DNA from: Paraphysoderma sedebokerense
Lineage: Eukaryota; Blastocladiomycota; Physodermatomycetes; Physodermatales; Physodermataceae
Length of the DNA stretch: 64,000 nt
Direction: 5' to 3'
Assembly (NCBI GenBank): GCA_025602915.1
Contig: JAHLJZ010000020.1
Span: 124,001 to 188,000 of the forward strand
In this document: piece by piece, positions 11,588 through 24,142 of the stretch
Numbering within the stretch: the stretch's first letter is position 1
Layout: each line of letters opens with the position of its first letter
Notes under the pieces: generated by a model
Databases searched by the model: none
Seen by the model: only the letters and a program-made list of their open reading frames with translations
What the model was told of the DNA's origin: nothing
Position numbers and translations under genes: made by a program

Positions 11588-13348
11588 GATTTTGGTGCCT
11601 GATGAATTGTAGAGTGAAAGAATGAAAGACAGCGGCTCTCTTCTTTCTCTTTTGTTTTTGCTTTTAAGTTTAGCTTGTATATCGCTCTTTTTATTTTGCC
11701 CTTTTGTGTCGAGTTGTCCATGATAATTTTACTCCCATCATTTTTATGATTTAATTTGTTCCGTTATATTGTATACATTTAAGCATTTCTATTCTGTGGT
11801 TATGGAAACAAGTATAGCCGAAAAATCAGCAGGAGGAACCTCAAGACATTTTATGTAGTTATCATTTGCTGGGATTCATTGATGGCAATGCAGCACCTCT
11901 GTTTAGGAATCGGGAGGACGGCTTAGAGTTTATGTATTTGGGGGACCAAGTAGGATGACTCGACATTCGATGGACTGAATGGCGGATGTTGCTCTGATGC
12001 TTTGGCTTGGATAATATACATATTTTTATAACTTTAGTTCTTTGTTGTTTGTTAATCATGATTTGTTCTATATTGTTATAGCTGGATTTGTTTTTTTTGG
12101 AAAATGAAGGAATGCCGAAACAAAATACCAAATACGACTTTTCTTCTGTTATCAATTTTGGATCATGCGAAATTCTCTAGAACATTGAACAGCACTTATG
12201 CTTTGCCATTGTTCCGCCTGTCTATGCATAGATAAGACATTTGTACCCCCACTTTTAGCCACGAATTATTGATATGCCGACATAATAAGCTATGTATGCA
12301 TCCTATTCGTAATAATTAGGGCAGACTAGTGGCAGACTTCATTGTGTCGCAAACTCTTGCCTGCGTTCGACAGCGACATTTGCAAGCCCGTTGGGCTACT
12401 CTCCACTGGCGCAAATGCGACATTTGTGGCGAATCAGCTTCCATTTCTTTCCTGGCAGTAGTGACATTTTCACTCTTCCTTGAACGTCATATTTCTTTCG
12501 CACACTTTCATTCAGTTTACCAGTAATTTCTTTCTAAAGAAAAGTTGATATCTCAATATTTCAGGCTACTTTTGCGATCGCATACATTGACAGCTGGCAT
12601 ACTCACCGAGTAACCGTAGCATTAGAATATTACGCCATCTATATTCCGCCATCCATTTCGGCTGTCTGAGGCTAACACTTTTCGGAACAATTTATAAGCC
12701 AGTTTCTCTTAAACATAAAAAAGAAGAGAGGTGACAAACAAAGTTCAAGAACGTAAGCATAAACTGACACGTAGTGTAGTTCAAACCCCGCGTTTCCTTA
12801 AAGTTCCACTTTTGAGTCTTTAATTATCGCTGTTCAAGAATACATTTCTGACAGTTCCTTCATTTGCTCCTCTCGGCTTTCTTGCATTTATCTTATTATT
12901 TTTCAGATAGTGAGGCTTTTTTATTTTGCAAATATTCAAATTGAACTGTCGAAAGGATTTCTCATCCCTCTGCTGTCTAACTCGTTTGCATTCTTTTTCA
13001 AACAACAAATACATATTACATATTAATAAGGTAAGAATTAAGCCTGTGGTTGTAATTAGTTTAATTTTACGCTTCTCCTTTCCTTTTTTCTTTATCCCCT
13101 TTTTTCGGAGATTGTCAACGAGTACCTGTCGAATTGTCTGTGTGACATTTGTTTAGAAAACATTTGATATCTCAATCATCTCTTTGTGGCAAAGAACTTT
13201 CTAATTTCAGATAAAAATTTACTGTTTTATTTAAACTGCGATTAACATAAAGCTTTTGTTATGTTTATTTTATTCTTCTTTTGTTGTTTAGGTTCTTTCT
13301 CCCTTCATCCCTCGATAGCACCATCACCGCTCTGAACTGATACGGTAA
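11588..13348. other. 1.8 kb intergenic region between RHO1 and the SDR gene
   Basis: AT-rich RHO1 3' flank, then sequence with no supportable gene. A decamer GCGACATTTG occurs twice, near 12373 and 12417, beside related inverted copies. Near the right end a good donor GTAAGA at 13031 and acceptors ending at 13210 or 13291 suggest a 5' UTR intron of the SDR gene. The short open frames here show no protein-like composition. Confidence 0.4.
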
Positions 13349-15335
13349 ATGCCGCGAAACGCATCACCTGGTAGAACTAATAGGGTATACAAAAAGGTCG
13401 GACTCCAGTCGTCGAGTGTGGATGAGGGAAATGAGGTGTTGAGTGGGCTATTAAATGGTCGAGACATCGCAAAGTCGGGATTCATGGGTGGTGCTGACCA
13501 TTTGGCACAACTACGCGAATCAGAGTACGAAACTAAAGAAAGCCAGATACGTGAAAATGGATATGGTAGCGATAATAGTGAAAACTATTTGGTAATCGGC
13601 GGAGAGGGATTCCTTGGACGACATATAGTTGAAGCGTTGTTGCTTCATTCATCCCCGTCTTCCCAAACACCTCAATATTCGCTTTCCTCGTCCTTTGCTC
13701 AATTGAAAAGATATGGTTCAAAGATCAACGGCGATATTACTGAGAATAAGGGAGCAGTCTCGAAGTGCGATCAACCTCAGATTCATATTCTCGATTTACC
13801 TCCAACCTCCCGGTATCCTCCTCATCCGAATCTTCATTACCACTCCATCTCATTGCTATCTGATTTCACACCTCTACTAACTCAATACAATATCAAATAT
13901 GTATTTCATACGGCATCACCTCCTCATGGGTTAACCCGCGACAAATACTATTCTGTCAATGTCGTGGGAACTAAGAATGTTATTGAATGTTGTCGAAAAG
14001 CCGGTGTCAAAAAATTAGTATATACAAGTTCTACGGCAGTACTATTCGAAGGAAAAGATTTGAAGTTTGTGGAAGAATGCGATGACGACGCTGAGAATAT
14101 GTTGAACAGAAAATTCTTTGATGCATACACTGAAACTAAGGTTAGACTCAGTTCTTTGTGATTGCCATTTCACTTGATCCTTCTTTTCGGTTTCAAACTG
14201 TCATCCTTGCAAAATCTAACTTTGCTCAACTATGTTTTTTCGAAATCTTCTTATACAATGATAGGCACTGGCTGAAAACATTGTTCTCTCTTCCAACAAT
14301 ATGCTAACTGAGAATTCCACTTCTGCCACACCCCTACTGACTTGCGCGATTCGTCCTGCTGCGATATTTGGACCGAGGGATAACCAATTAATACCTGGAT
14401 TTGTAGATACGGTTAAAGACGGACATATAAGATTCAGAATCGGTGCAAATACTAATTTATTTGATTTTACTTTCGTCGATAACATTGTTTATGCACATCT
14501 CTTAGCGATGGAGAAGATGGGATGTCAAAAAGGAATTGACGGTGAGGTAAATATCATGATTTTTATTCCTTCATAATACATCAATGTTATTAGGTTATTT
14601 GATACGATAACTAACCGGATGGTCTTTCGCTTCCCCTTGATTTGTCCACCGAAAAAGGCATTTAACATCACAAACGACCAACCTGTACCATTTTGGTCAT
14701 TTCAGGCTCATTTTGTGCGTCGCCTGCTCCCACCGTCACACCCAGTACAGTCCTACATCCATCAATTCTGCATTCCTTACTCTGTCGCGCTATTCTTTGC
14801 TATCATCGTTGATTTCATTGTCAAGATTTTATCCCCAATTGTGACGATTCACCCGGCATTCACAAGCTTCAGGGTTGGATTCGTATGTAAATGGCAAACC
14901 TATGATATCTCGAAGGCAAAAAAACAGTTGGGATATAGCGCCGTAGTGACTATAGAAGAAGGTATTGAAAGAACTGTAGAGTGGGTTAGAACGGTGGACA
15001 AATGGAAAACTATATGGCAACTGAAAACTGACTCTGACCGTCGTAACCTACTCCATGGCCACATCAAGGCAAATGAAGGTAAAGATGGACATGAAAGGCG
15101 TGATGATGTCAGTCATCCAGAACAAGTGATCAAAACTGGAGTCGCATCGGTGGGAAAAGGACCTTTATTGAAACCAACTATCAGAATCACGGGTGACAAT
15201 ATGCCGGTCAGAAGAAAGCGCGCTAATAAGCATATGGTAAAAGATAGCAAAGATGTGGATAAGGATTTGGATTTCAATTTAAATTGGAAAGGAAAAGGTC
15301 AGAATAGAAAAATCAAGATGGATGCGGAAAATTGA
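13349..15335 (+). CDS. 3-beta-HSD/ERG26-like sterol dehydrogenase (extended SDR) with long tails
   Basis: Exons 13349-14140, 14265-14546 and 14658-15335 give 583 residues. The Rossmann motif GGEGFLG is at 84-90; Lys264 in YTETK is the Y-x3-K active-site pair; AIRPAAIFGPRDNQLIPG, FTFVDN and a C-terminal YDISKAKKQLGY match the NAD-dependent sterol-4-alpha-carboxylate 3-dehydrogenase/3-beta-HSD family. Likely role: C4 decarboxylation in sterol synthesis at the ER; a hydrophobic segment near residues 400-425 fits a membrane anchor. Odd features: about 75 extra residues before the Rossmann fold, and about 100 basic residues at the end with an RRKRANK cluster, which ERG26 proteins lack. It could be a related 3-beta-HSD-like enzyme with another substrate. 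Confidence 0.8.
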
Positions 15336-15628
15336 GACGTGGTTTCAGGTCATGTTCAATTTTAATTGTGGGGCACCTTCGTAGTTATTCCTTCCGTCTA
15401 CGCGTTTTTGATACTATCACTTTTCTCTTTGGTTGTTATGACTCCTGATAGCTTCAAGTATTGTAAGCAGTAGGATCTACAGTTTTATTGTTTTCTTTGT
15501 AATTCTGTCATGTAATGTATTTGGGAAGTAGTTTATGTATCCCATAGTGAATTGATAACGGGACATCATTGCCCTCTCCTTCTGTATGCTTATATGAAGT
15601 CATCAAATGACACAGTGAAGAACGCTGC

Positions 15629-17365
15629 CTATGCGAACATCCTTTGATACATTTTCTTTTCGCCCTCCTGTCTCTTTTTCAACTTTGATTTGACAACCGC
15701 TAATTCCCTCTTGACCATTGCGTCCTCTGGTACCATTTCGCTGGCTTTGGTCAAATCTGTTTCGGCGTTATCAAAGTCGTGGAGAGCTGAGTACGCAAGT
15801 CCACGGCGATATAATGCTTTCGACAAATCTTTATTTGGTGGTTTGAGTGAAATAACGGTAGAGCAGTCGGAAACAACGGACGAAAAGTTTGAGACTTTAA
15901 GGTTGCACTGGCATTTGTTTAGAAGGGAAGATATTTTGAGGGAAATCAATGTAGTGGAGGAAGAGCTATCATCCGATAGAGAGTTGATGTAATTGATCGC
16001 CTACTCGGTTTGCATAGAGCGACGAAAGCAGGAATTTTAGAGATTGCGAATGAGAAACGGATCACAGAAAGAAAACGGATGTAGCAAATTTACCTTTTGA
16101 TACTGCGCGACTGCTTTAGCAAACTCTGATTTTTTGTAGAGTTCATTACCCGAATCTTTCGAGGACTATGTGACTGTCAATAGAATTGTACTTATCTACA
16201 AAAAGGAAGCATGATGGCTTACCTGCGCAATCTTTAATACAGTGTCTTCTGATTTAAATGGATGCTCAGGATGATCCTCTACAATAAATAAAAGCAGGAT
16301 TGATCCCTTAGATAACTCTATGAAAGAGCGGAGAAGTTCTTAGATAACAAACCAGGGTAGTCTGGTACTGCATCTTCGCCCCATTCAGTTGGTACACCAT
16401 CGTCCTGACCGTCAGCAAACTCGCCACAATCGGTGATGACAACATCTTGCACTGGTTTGTCGTTTGATGTCGGAATATGTTCAATTGCACGTACTAGGTT
16501 CTTGCCTAAAGAGGGAGTCAAGTTGGTATGCTGAGAAGAGAGTTCCAAAAGAAACATTACGCCGAAGGCGCCAGAAAGGATGAAGAATACTGTGAAAGAT
16601 TGCGAAGAGGCGTCAGTACGAACCCTTAATGACTTTTCCGAAAATGACGTGTTTATTATCTAAATGCGGCGTTGGGACTGTTGTAATGAAGAACTATATG
16701 TGAAAATGGCCCTTCGGTTAGATCACTGATTACTCAAGGATAAGAACGAAATTGACATTGCACCTGCGATCCGTTCGTGTTGGGTCCTACAGGAAGATTC
16801 AATTAGTTAAACAGTAATCAATCTACTCGATTTTACATGATTTACCTGCGTTAGCCATCGACAAAAGAAACGGTTGATCATGCTTGTAAAGGAATCTAAA
16901 TTGTGAAGGCGGGACGTCAATTCGACAGATCTTTTTAATGTCGAGATTGTGACTACTGGTGTGCGAAACATAAAACATACGCTTCGTCTTCAAATTTTTC
17001 TCCATAAATACTCTCCCCTCCTGTACCATTAAATGCAGTGAAATCGCCACCCTGATTTTAGTGGAAGTAATGGAACGTGATGGAAAAAAAGCGTAATTCA
17101 GTCTTTCTTACATTTTACTGTTACGATTTCGGATATTTGAAAGAAAATCACTAACCTGGAGCATAAAATCTTTAATAACTCTATGAAAAATTGCTCCTTT
17201 GTAATGCAATGGTTTCCCCATTTTGCCGACGCCCTTTTCTCCCGTACATAAGGCCCGAAAGTTCTCGGCGGTTTTAGGGACGTCGCTGAAGAGTTCGAAT
17301 ACGATACGGCCAGCTGGCTTTCCGTTAATAGAGATATCAAAGTATGTTCTCTTGTTTGTCACCAT
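15629..17365 (-). CDS. CPR6: Cyclophilin-40 (peptidyl-prolyl isomerase with TPR domain)
   Basis: Hsp90 co-chaperone. Nine exons: 17365-17156, 17051-16981, 16895-16846, 16786-16764, 16693-16624, 16505-16353, 16278-16223, 16165-16094, 16000-15629, giving 358 residues. The cyclophilin domain has [63 protein letters not shown] and HVIFGKV, so active-site residues are present. The C-terminal TPR keeps carboxylate-clamp positions (K-x-x-G-N, KALYRRG), supporting EEVD-tail binding. Exon 4 is only 23 nt. Intron 5 uses GTTCGT. It shares an approximately 490-620 base upstream region with CysRS. Confidence 0.95.
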
Positions 17366-17856
17366 TGTGCTCAATTCCTCAGCAGAGTAATCGTTGTGGT
17401 TGTTAATGATCTGACAGCCGAAAAGGAGAGCGCCAGAGATTGGCACCGAGAGCGTCCCATGTCACGCTGTCCCGTTCCTCTTTGGTCGCAATTATAATTG
17501 ATTGATTGAAATAGTATATTTATTCCAAAATACACTTTATGCATAACTGAGAGATTTTCCGATATTATTGAATTATCATTTATCATCTCATTCAGCGGTT
17601 CAGCTGTCCTTCGAATATGGCCAACGTCCATTAGTTAATGAATAACCTGCCTTCAGCAAACTTTTTGTTCCTTCCCAGTAATGAATAATATAGCATGTTT
17701 ATGTATGATTATGGCTAGAGATGAAGTAGAATACACCTGAGCCGAGGAGAGAATAATTAAATTCTAATTTCCGAGGCAACGCGAAGTGGCTTTCTCTTTG
17801 TACGGTTATCACATCAACAAAAAAAATATTTTCTCCTCTTTGCATCTAAAGTGTGT
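17366..17856. promoter_or_regulatory. Divergent promoter between CYP40 and CysRS
   Basis: About 490 bases between the CYP40 start and the upstream CysRS start at 17857. AT-rich, with no clear TATA box or conserved frame. It must serve both genes and, if the CysRS isoforms use different transcription starts, at least two CysRS starts. Confidence 0.4.
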
Positions 17857-20800
17857 ATGCTCATTCTGCAAGCAACCCTGCGTAGATTGTCATTGCCTCT
17901 GTCTGTATTCACAACTACAACTCCTCATCGAGCGCCGCACTTTAAACGAGTTATTTCCTCATCTTCCCTTTCCCGCCACTTTAAAATGTCTGATAAAGTA
18001 AAGCAGCCGGACTGGCACAAACCCGTACAGAAAATGCAAGTTCCAAAACTACATATTCTGAACTCATTGACAAAGAAAAAGGTAACAGGCTCTAGCTTAC
18101 AGTCAAAATGAAAACTGCGAAAGAAAAAGATTATTGACCTGTTTCTTGGACGGACTTCGCTACTAATATTGTGTATTCTCGTTACAGGAAGAGTTTATTC
18201 CAGTTAACGGAAATCAAGTAACTTGGTACAATTGCGGTCCTACTGTGTACGACGCTTCCCACATTGGGCATGCTCGAACATACCTCACAATCGACATTAT
18301 GCGTCGAATTTTTGAAGATTATTTTGGATACGATGTACTACTGATCACAAACGTAACTGATATTGACGATAAAATCATCCTACGAGCTAGACAAAGTTAT
18401 TTATTCGAAAAAGCCAAAAAGGGAACGGATAAGCTGCACCAATGTGTAATCGACATGATGGAGTCTGCTTGGAAGGAATATGTGGAAGAATATTTTGGTA
18501 GAGAGGTGTCAGTGTTTGAGCAATGGAGCGAATATGTTGCCACAAATAAGGATCGAAGCACTGGCGATATGGAGAAAGACGCAAAGTTTAAAATGAGATT
18601 GAATCTTGCTGTGAGTTGTCTTCAGATTTAAAATATTTTTTTTTTTTAATTACCTAACGCCGACCATTGCATCTTCGTAGTCATCTGCCCATGCCGCTAT
18701 CATAACTGCTCTTCAATCACTCGCAGCCAATGATACATCCAAAGAAACAGCTGACCGTGTTCTAAATGGTTGTAAAGATGTTTTGAGTCATCATCTTGAC
18801 AAGCGCGAAGGTGCAACTGTCACAGATCCACTCGTATTCCGTGATCTTGCAGCGCATTGGGAAAATGAATTCTTTAAAGATATGGATGCCTTGAATGTCA
18901 AGCGGCCAGATATTTTGACCAGAGTGAGCGAATATGTACCTGAAATTGTCGATTTTATTCAAAAAATTATGGACAACGGCTTTGCGTATGCTTCACTGTT
19001 TAGTCCTTCCTAAATCTACCAAATCGATTTTACTCACTCGTCATTTACTATCCAGATACGAATCTCAAGGCTCCGTCTACTTTGACACGGTGAAGTTTAA
19101 CTCCAATCCCAAGCATCATTATGCCAAGCTAGAGCCTTGGTCTGCTTCCAACCTCTCCTTGATCGCTGACGCCGAAGGCGCACTTTCCCAATCCAGTACA
19201 TCCACAGCCAAGAAATCTCCATCTGATTTTGCATTGTGGAAAAAGTCAAAACCGGGTGAACCTATTTGGCCCAGTCCTTGGAGCGAAGGTCGGCCTGGTT
19301 GGCATATCGAATGTTCCGCCATGGCGTGTGATATTGCCGGAGATAAGTTGGATATACACTCCGGTGGTATCGATTTGGCGTTTCCCCACCACGATAATGA
19401 AATCGCGCAATCCGAGGTAGGATTGTTTAATTCCTTTAGCATCCCTTGCTCTTCTGTAATACTGTTGATAAATCTAGGCACATTACGGTTGTGACCAATG
19501 GGTCAATTATTTCGTCCACCCTGGTCATCTGCACATTGAAGGGCAAAAAATGTCGAAATCTCTCAAAAATTTCACATCCATACAGGAAGCGTTACAAAAA
19601 TATTCGCCAAATCAAATTCGCATCTTGTTCTTGATGCATCCATGGGAGAATACTTTGGACTTCAAAGCGTCAAGTTTACAAGCTGCCTTGGGTGCAGAGA
19701 CGAATATCCAGGTTTGCAGGAAATATTATCCTTAACTACAAGAGGAATCATGACAATTGACGTTTTCGGCTTCGTAGAACTTTTTGATCAACGTCAAGGC
19801 TCTGATACAGGAGGAAAAAACAAACCCGGCGCAATTCACTGGTTCTCATTCGTTCCGCAAGAATGAAAAAGAATTATTAGATTCGTATGTAATCATTTTT
19901 CTCACTTCTTACATAAATTCTTCTCGATATCTTACTGACTTTCTCCTTTCTCTCTTCATCTTTTTTTTATGTGCAATAATTAGTCTTCTCCAAATACAAA
20001 GCAAAGTTCATTCCGCCCTCTGCGATAACATCAATACCTCCGTCGCAATGTCACTTCTCTTAGAACTGATCAACAAATCAAATGTATATCTCAAGATAAC
20101 CCGTGAAGCTAGTCAACATCCGAACACTATGATCTTATCTAAGGTTGCAAAATATATTACCAAAATGACGAAATGTTTCGGCTTAACCGAATCCGGACCT
20201 GAAATGGGTTATGGAATGAGCCAACAAGGGAAGGGTGGAAGTGTATGTTGTTGGCGTCTTTTCAAATTGAATAATATTTGTAGTTTATCCTAACTTCGCT
20301 TCTATTGTTTTTTTCTTTCATTAGTCCGAGGACATGTTGATGCCGTATCTGAGAGTGTTATCGACATTCAGAGATAATGTGAGAGCCTATTCCCGTGAAA
20401 AGAAAGGTACTTGCATTTATTTCCCTCTACCCACCTGCTTTTGTTCTGACATTATTACCTAGCCCATTCCGAGTTCTTGGCTCTCTGCGACTCTCTCCGT
20501 GATAATGATCTTATTGAGCTTGGTGTTTCCCTCGACGATCGCGACGATGGAACTGCCCTCGTCAAACTCGCTGACCCCGCTCTCCTCCGCAAAATTAGAG
20601 ATGAGAAAAAGTCACAGCAAGCCGCTAAATTAGCAGCCAAACAAGCTTCCCTGCGTAAGAATGAACTGAAGAAACTTGAAAAATTGCATAAGGGTCGGCT
20701 GAGCCCCAAGGAGTATTTTATGAAGCAGGTCGACGAGTACAGTAAATGGGATGAGAATGGACTGCCTACTCATGATAAGGGGGGTGAAGAATTGAGTAAG

Positions 20801-20950
20801 GGAAAGAGTAAAAAGGTTCAAAAAGAGTGGGGTGTCCTGATGAAATTGTGGGAAGACTACCAGAAAGAGCTTAAAGAGCAAGGCGGAAAGATCGATTGGA
20901 GTTTGCTGAAGGAAGAATGGGAGAAAGAAGGGAAAAAATGGGAGGTGTAG
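17857..20950 (+). CDS. CRS1: Cysteinyl-tRNA synthetase, probably dual cytosolic/mitochondrial
   Basis: Class I synthetase charging tRNA-Cys. Exons: 17857 (or 17986)-18081, 18188-18610, 18681-18985, 19056-19416, 19478-19711, 19778-19884, 20002-20242, 20325-20406, 20463-20950. From the ATG at 17986 the protein has 778 residues; from the in-frame ATG at 17857 it has 821. Seen: [17 protein letters not shown] with zinc Cys48 and HIGH at 57-60; [23 protein letters not shown] at 419-423. The 43-residue upstream extension is rich in Arg/Ser/Thr/Leu and lacks acidic residues, like a mitochondrial presequence. The C-terminus has a long charged extension ([17 protein letters not shown], then about 80 residues). 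Dual targeting by two starts is inference. Confidence 0.95.
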
Positions 20951-22298
20951 AATATTACATCCAGTATCCTGGAACTAGTCTAAACAATTTTGTTAATTAT
21001 CCTAAAGAAATCGTCTTCATCTGAACCGAAAAATATGAAAATGTAGGGTATATTAAATCAGTATACAACTACTTGTACGATAATGTTAGTGGAACATAAA
21101 TACTACATAAGGCTATTCTAACGAAAAGAAGGTCTGAACTTGATAGACATTGTATCAAGTAAGATCAAAATCTCGCTATGTGGGATGGGTATATTTCGAT
21201 TCCCCAAAGCAACACTCGAAGCAGTTCCGTGACACATGTCAGATAACACATTCATCTATCCGAGAAAGAACAGATGACTCCAACCAACTTTGTAATTACT
21301 CCGTCTCCGCTCTTTCTGGTATCGTTAGTGAATCATAATCACTACAACCTTCTGGAGCAAGTTGACAATTTCTATCCGTAAATCCGCCAATATCCCGACA
21401 TTTATTTTAAGATCATCGTAGACGACAGATTGAGTTCCGGGAGTTTGTGACGATCGATGACAGTTTTCTAGAGGCCGTTCAATTAGATTATATCTTATGT
21501 TATAACCAATTTTTAAACTGCCAAATGGTTCTTTAATGAGAATAAACTATTGTCGGAGGAGCGAGGCCGGAGGGAGGTGTTCACTATCAAATATATTCTG
21601 GCGTGCTTCGTCGCCACGGCCCCCAAATTAAGCATGGACAGGTCATAATATTCCATAGAGATCTGCAATTGTGAGGGAATGATCATAATATTACACTTGA
21701 AGACCCTTAATAGTATGTTGTCAACTAAGTCGCCACTTACTCCAAACATAATCGTAAGTTATAAATTAACCTCGCCACGCAAGCTTTGTCTGCATCATAA
21801 ACTTGTATTGAGAATCAATTACGCATTCTGACGTAATAGCAATTTTTGATTGTCATCAACACATTGATCAGAGTCTTGATCTTGCATGCGCCGAAATAAA
21901 TATGTATGCTACCTTTCTGGAATTTTAGAGTCTAAACAATACTCACGCCTCCACGCTAAGGTGATACATATTTTGCTTCTTCGACTTATCTTACTGAAAC
22001 ATTTGATTTCGGCGACCGAAAAAGTGAATTGAATTTGAAACTTTGGAGTGTTGAGGATCGTTCATTACATTAAATACCTCGATATTTCCATCTCTTCAGT
22101 CAACAAACAACGACCGATATAAGCGACAATTTATATTACCAACTGCGACGATTTGAGTTTACCAAAGTTTCAACGATTACTCAAGTTTAATTTGCAGTAA
22201 CCTTCGCTCGTCACAGCTTCAAATTAGGGTACACCGCACCGCGAGAAGAACCAACTCATTTTATTACCCTCTTATCTCCTTATCTAACATTATCACTC
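20951..22298 (+). promoter_or_regulatory. 1.35 kb region upstream of the first WOPR gene
   Basis: AT-rich sequence with no supportable gene. Open frames here are short and lack protein-like composition. Because CysRS ends at its left edge on the same strand, most of it is probably the promoter and leader of the WOPR gene. Confidence 0.4.
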
Positions 22299-23694
22299 AT
22301 GCCGCAATCGGCTCATTCTGAGAAAATCAACTCTCCATACTTTACTGCTAAACCCGGTACTCCAACTCGCTCTCCGGCCTACACTCCGTCCCCGATACAG
22401 GCTCCCGATGAACCGCACTATCCTTCCCCGCTGGGTACCCCACAATTGCAATTATTCCCTCAAATTTCAAGGACTTACAGGCCGTCTTCACCTTTGCCAT
22501 ACTCTCCGTTAGCTCGGCCCAGTTCACGTCGCACGATTTACCCACCTCGTATCTCAACCACTCCACCCACTCAACGCCAGCTGGATGTCACCGGAAGCGT
22601 AATCGAACATTATGAAAGTTACTATGGATCCGTCACCACGTTCCGGGATGCAATTCTGATCATAGAGGCCGCACGCACCGGTAAGACAAATCGTATAAGA
22701 AGTCGAAGGGATATTCCTAAAGAGTTTTTGAGGAGCGGCAGTGTGCTTGTTTGGAACGAATCGGAATGCGATATTAGACGATGGACGGTTAGTATTTCTA
22801 TACTCTTCGCGTCAATAGCACATATAGAAGTCTAAACCTCATTCTCGTATCCTCGTCTATTTTTCAGGATGGAAAATGTATGTTTTGATTATCTGTTGGT
22901 TAGCCGTTTACATAGGGACTGAACTGTTACTCGATTGTATTAGCTTGGTCGGCTTCCCGAGTGTCAGGCCAATTTCTGTGTTACAAAGAAATATACCGGC
23001 CGAATTCAGCAAACGATCATATATTTCAACCACCACCGCCGGGTGCTAAACCGGGGAAAATTCTTCCGAACGGGTTCTGTAAAAAGACTATCACGGTTCT
23101 TGCGTCGTTCAGTGGAGTAAAGTATGAAAAATGGACACTGTGCTGTTATTATCGCTCGCAAGATGTCGGACCCAATGGATTTTTAAAGCCACCGCAGGAG
23201 TGGGCGAAGAGGATCGGAATCACTGAAATTCCGAGAAATCTCTATCCTAAGGTCTGTTTGCTTTAATAAGTTATAGTCTTGTCCGAAGTCGTTGCTCATC
23301 TCTTCGCGTTTAGTGGGACGAATATGTTGAGAAAGAAGCAAGGAAAAATGGAAATTCCGCCAAAATGGAATCCCTGTCAACTTCGTTTGGTGATCCATCG
23401 GAGTCGAGCGGGCACAGTTTCTCCGATGATATTCCGCAAGATGCAGAACAGTGTTCGGCCCGCAATTGCAACATGGATTGCGATGTGACCGAATCGCAGT
23501 CAAATTCTTCCTCCGCGAACTCTCCAATGACTTCTTCGTTTGCCATTTCTCCGGTAGGAGTCACCAGTCCTGTTTCCTCGAGTTTCATTAGGTTGCCTCC
23601 TATATCTGAGATGTGCGCTTTCCAACATTCACGATTCGGAGAAGATGAAAGACAAATTCAGCTGCTCAATCACCACTCTCGTTGGTTTGTTTGA
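22299..23694 (+). CDS. Gti1/Pac2-family WOPR transcription regulator, copy 1
   Basis: Fungus-specific DNA-binding family that includes Wor1, Ryp1, Sge1 and Pac2, which control morphology and virulence programmes. Exons 22299-22787, 22868-22877 (10 nt), 22944-23251 and 23314-23694 give 395 residues. After a Pro/Ser-rich N-terminus, the WOPRa half has YESYYGSVTTFRDAILIIEA, RRDIPKEFLRSGSVLVW and RRWTDG; then SWSASRVSGQFLCYKE; the WOPRb half has NGFCKKTITV, WTLCCYYR and ITEIPRNLYPKW. A Ser-rich tail follows. Its start MPQSA and the tiny second exon are shared with the gene at 28689. Targets cannot be predicted from sequence. Confidence 0.93.
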
Positions 23695-24142
23695 AACAAT
23701 GCGATAATTTCTGCTTTGATTAAGCAACTGTGAGAGGTTTTTAAGAAGAGTTTCCCTTCACGATGATTGCCACCAAATTATGAAAATTCTATTTGTAATA
23801 TACCGCCCGTAAATGTATTCCTTCTTATTGATTTCACGAAGTGACTAGCTAAGCTATTTAATGCAATGTACGATAATGAAATGTAAAGTGTCAGATAATG
23901 AACACGGAGCTCTTCGACTGATTTTGTGAAATGCATCACCGAAACCATTGTTGTCGCCCTTCGTGCTGCTTAATCAAGTAGGTGAGCGCTTGCCTAGCGT
24001 CATTGATTGAATGAGTAGTAATTTGAAGATTTATTACATTTGAACAAAGTATGGAGTGTTATCGGTTAAATAAAGCTATTTTTCATTTCATCATCCTATC
24101 ACAGAACTACCTGTAATCTACAGATGTCTATATAAGCATATT
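23695..24142. other. Convergent 3' intergenic region
   Basis: About 450 bases between two genes that end towards each other. AT-rich, with several AATAAA/ATAAA-like signals; no gene or repeat seen. Confidence 0.5.

Noticed and set aside
12721-12800. tRNA-like B box (GTTCAAACCCC)
   Set aside because: No A box and no foldable acceptor, D or anticodon arms at the expected spacing.
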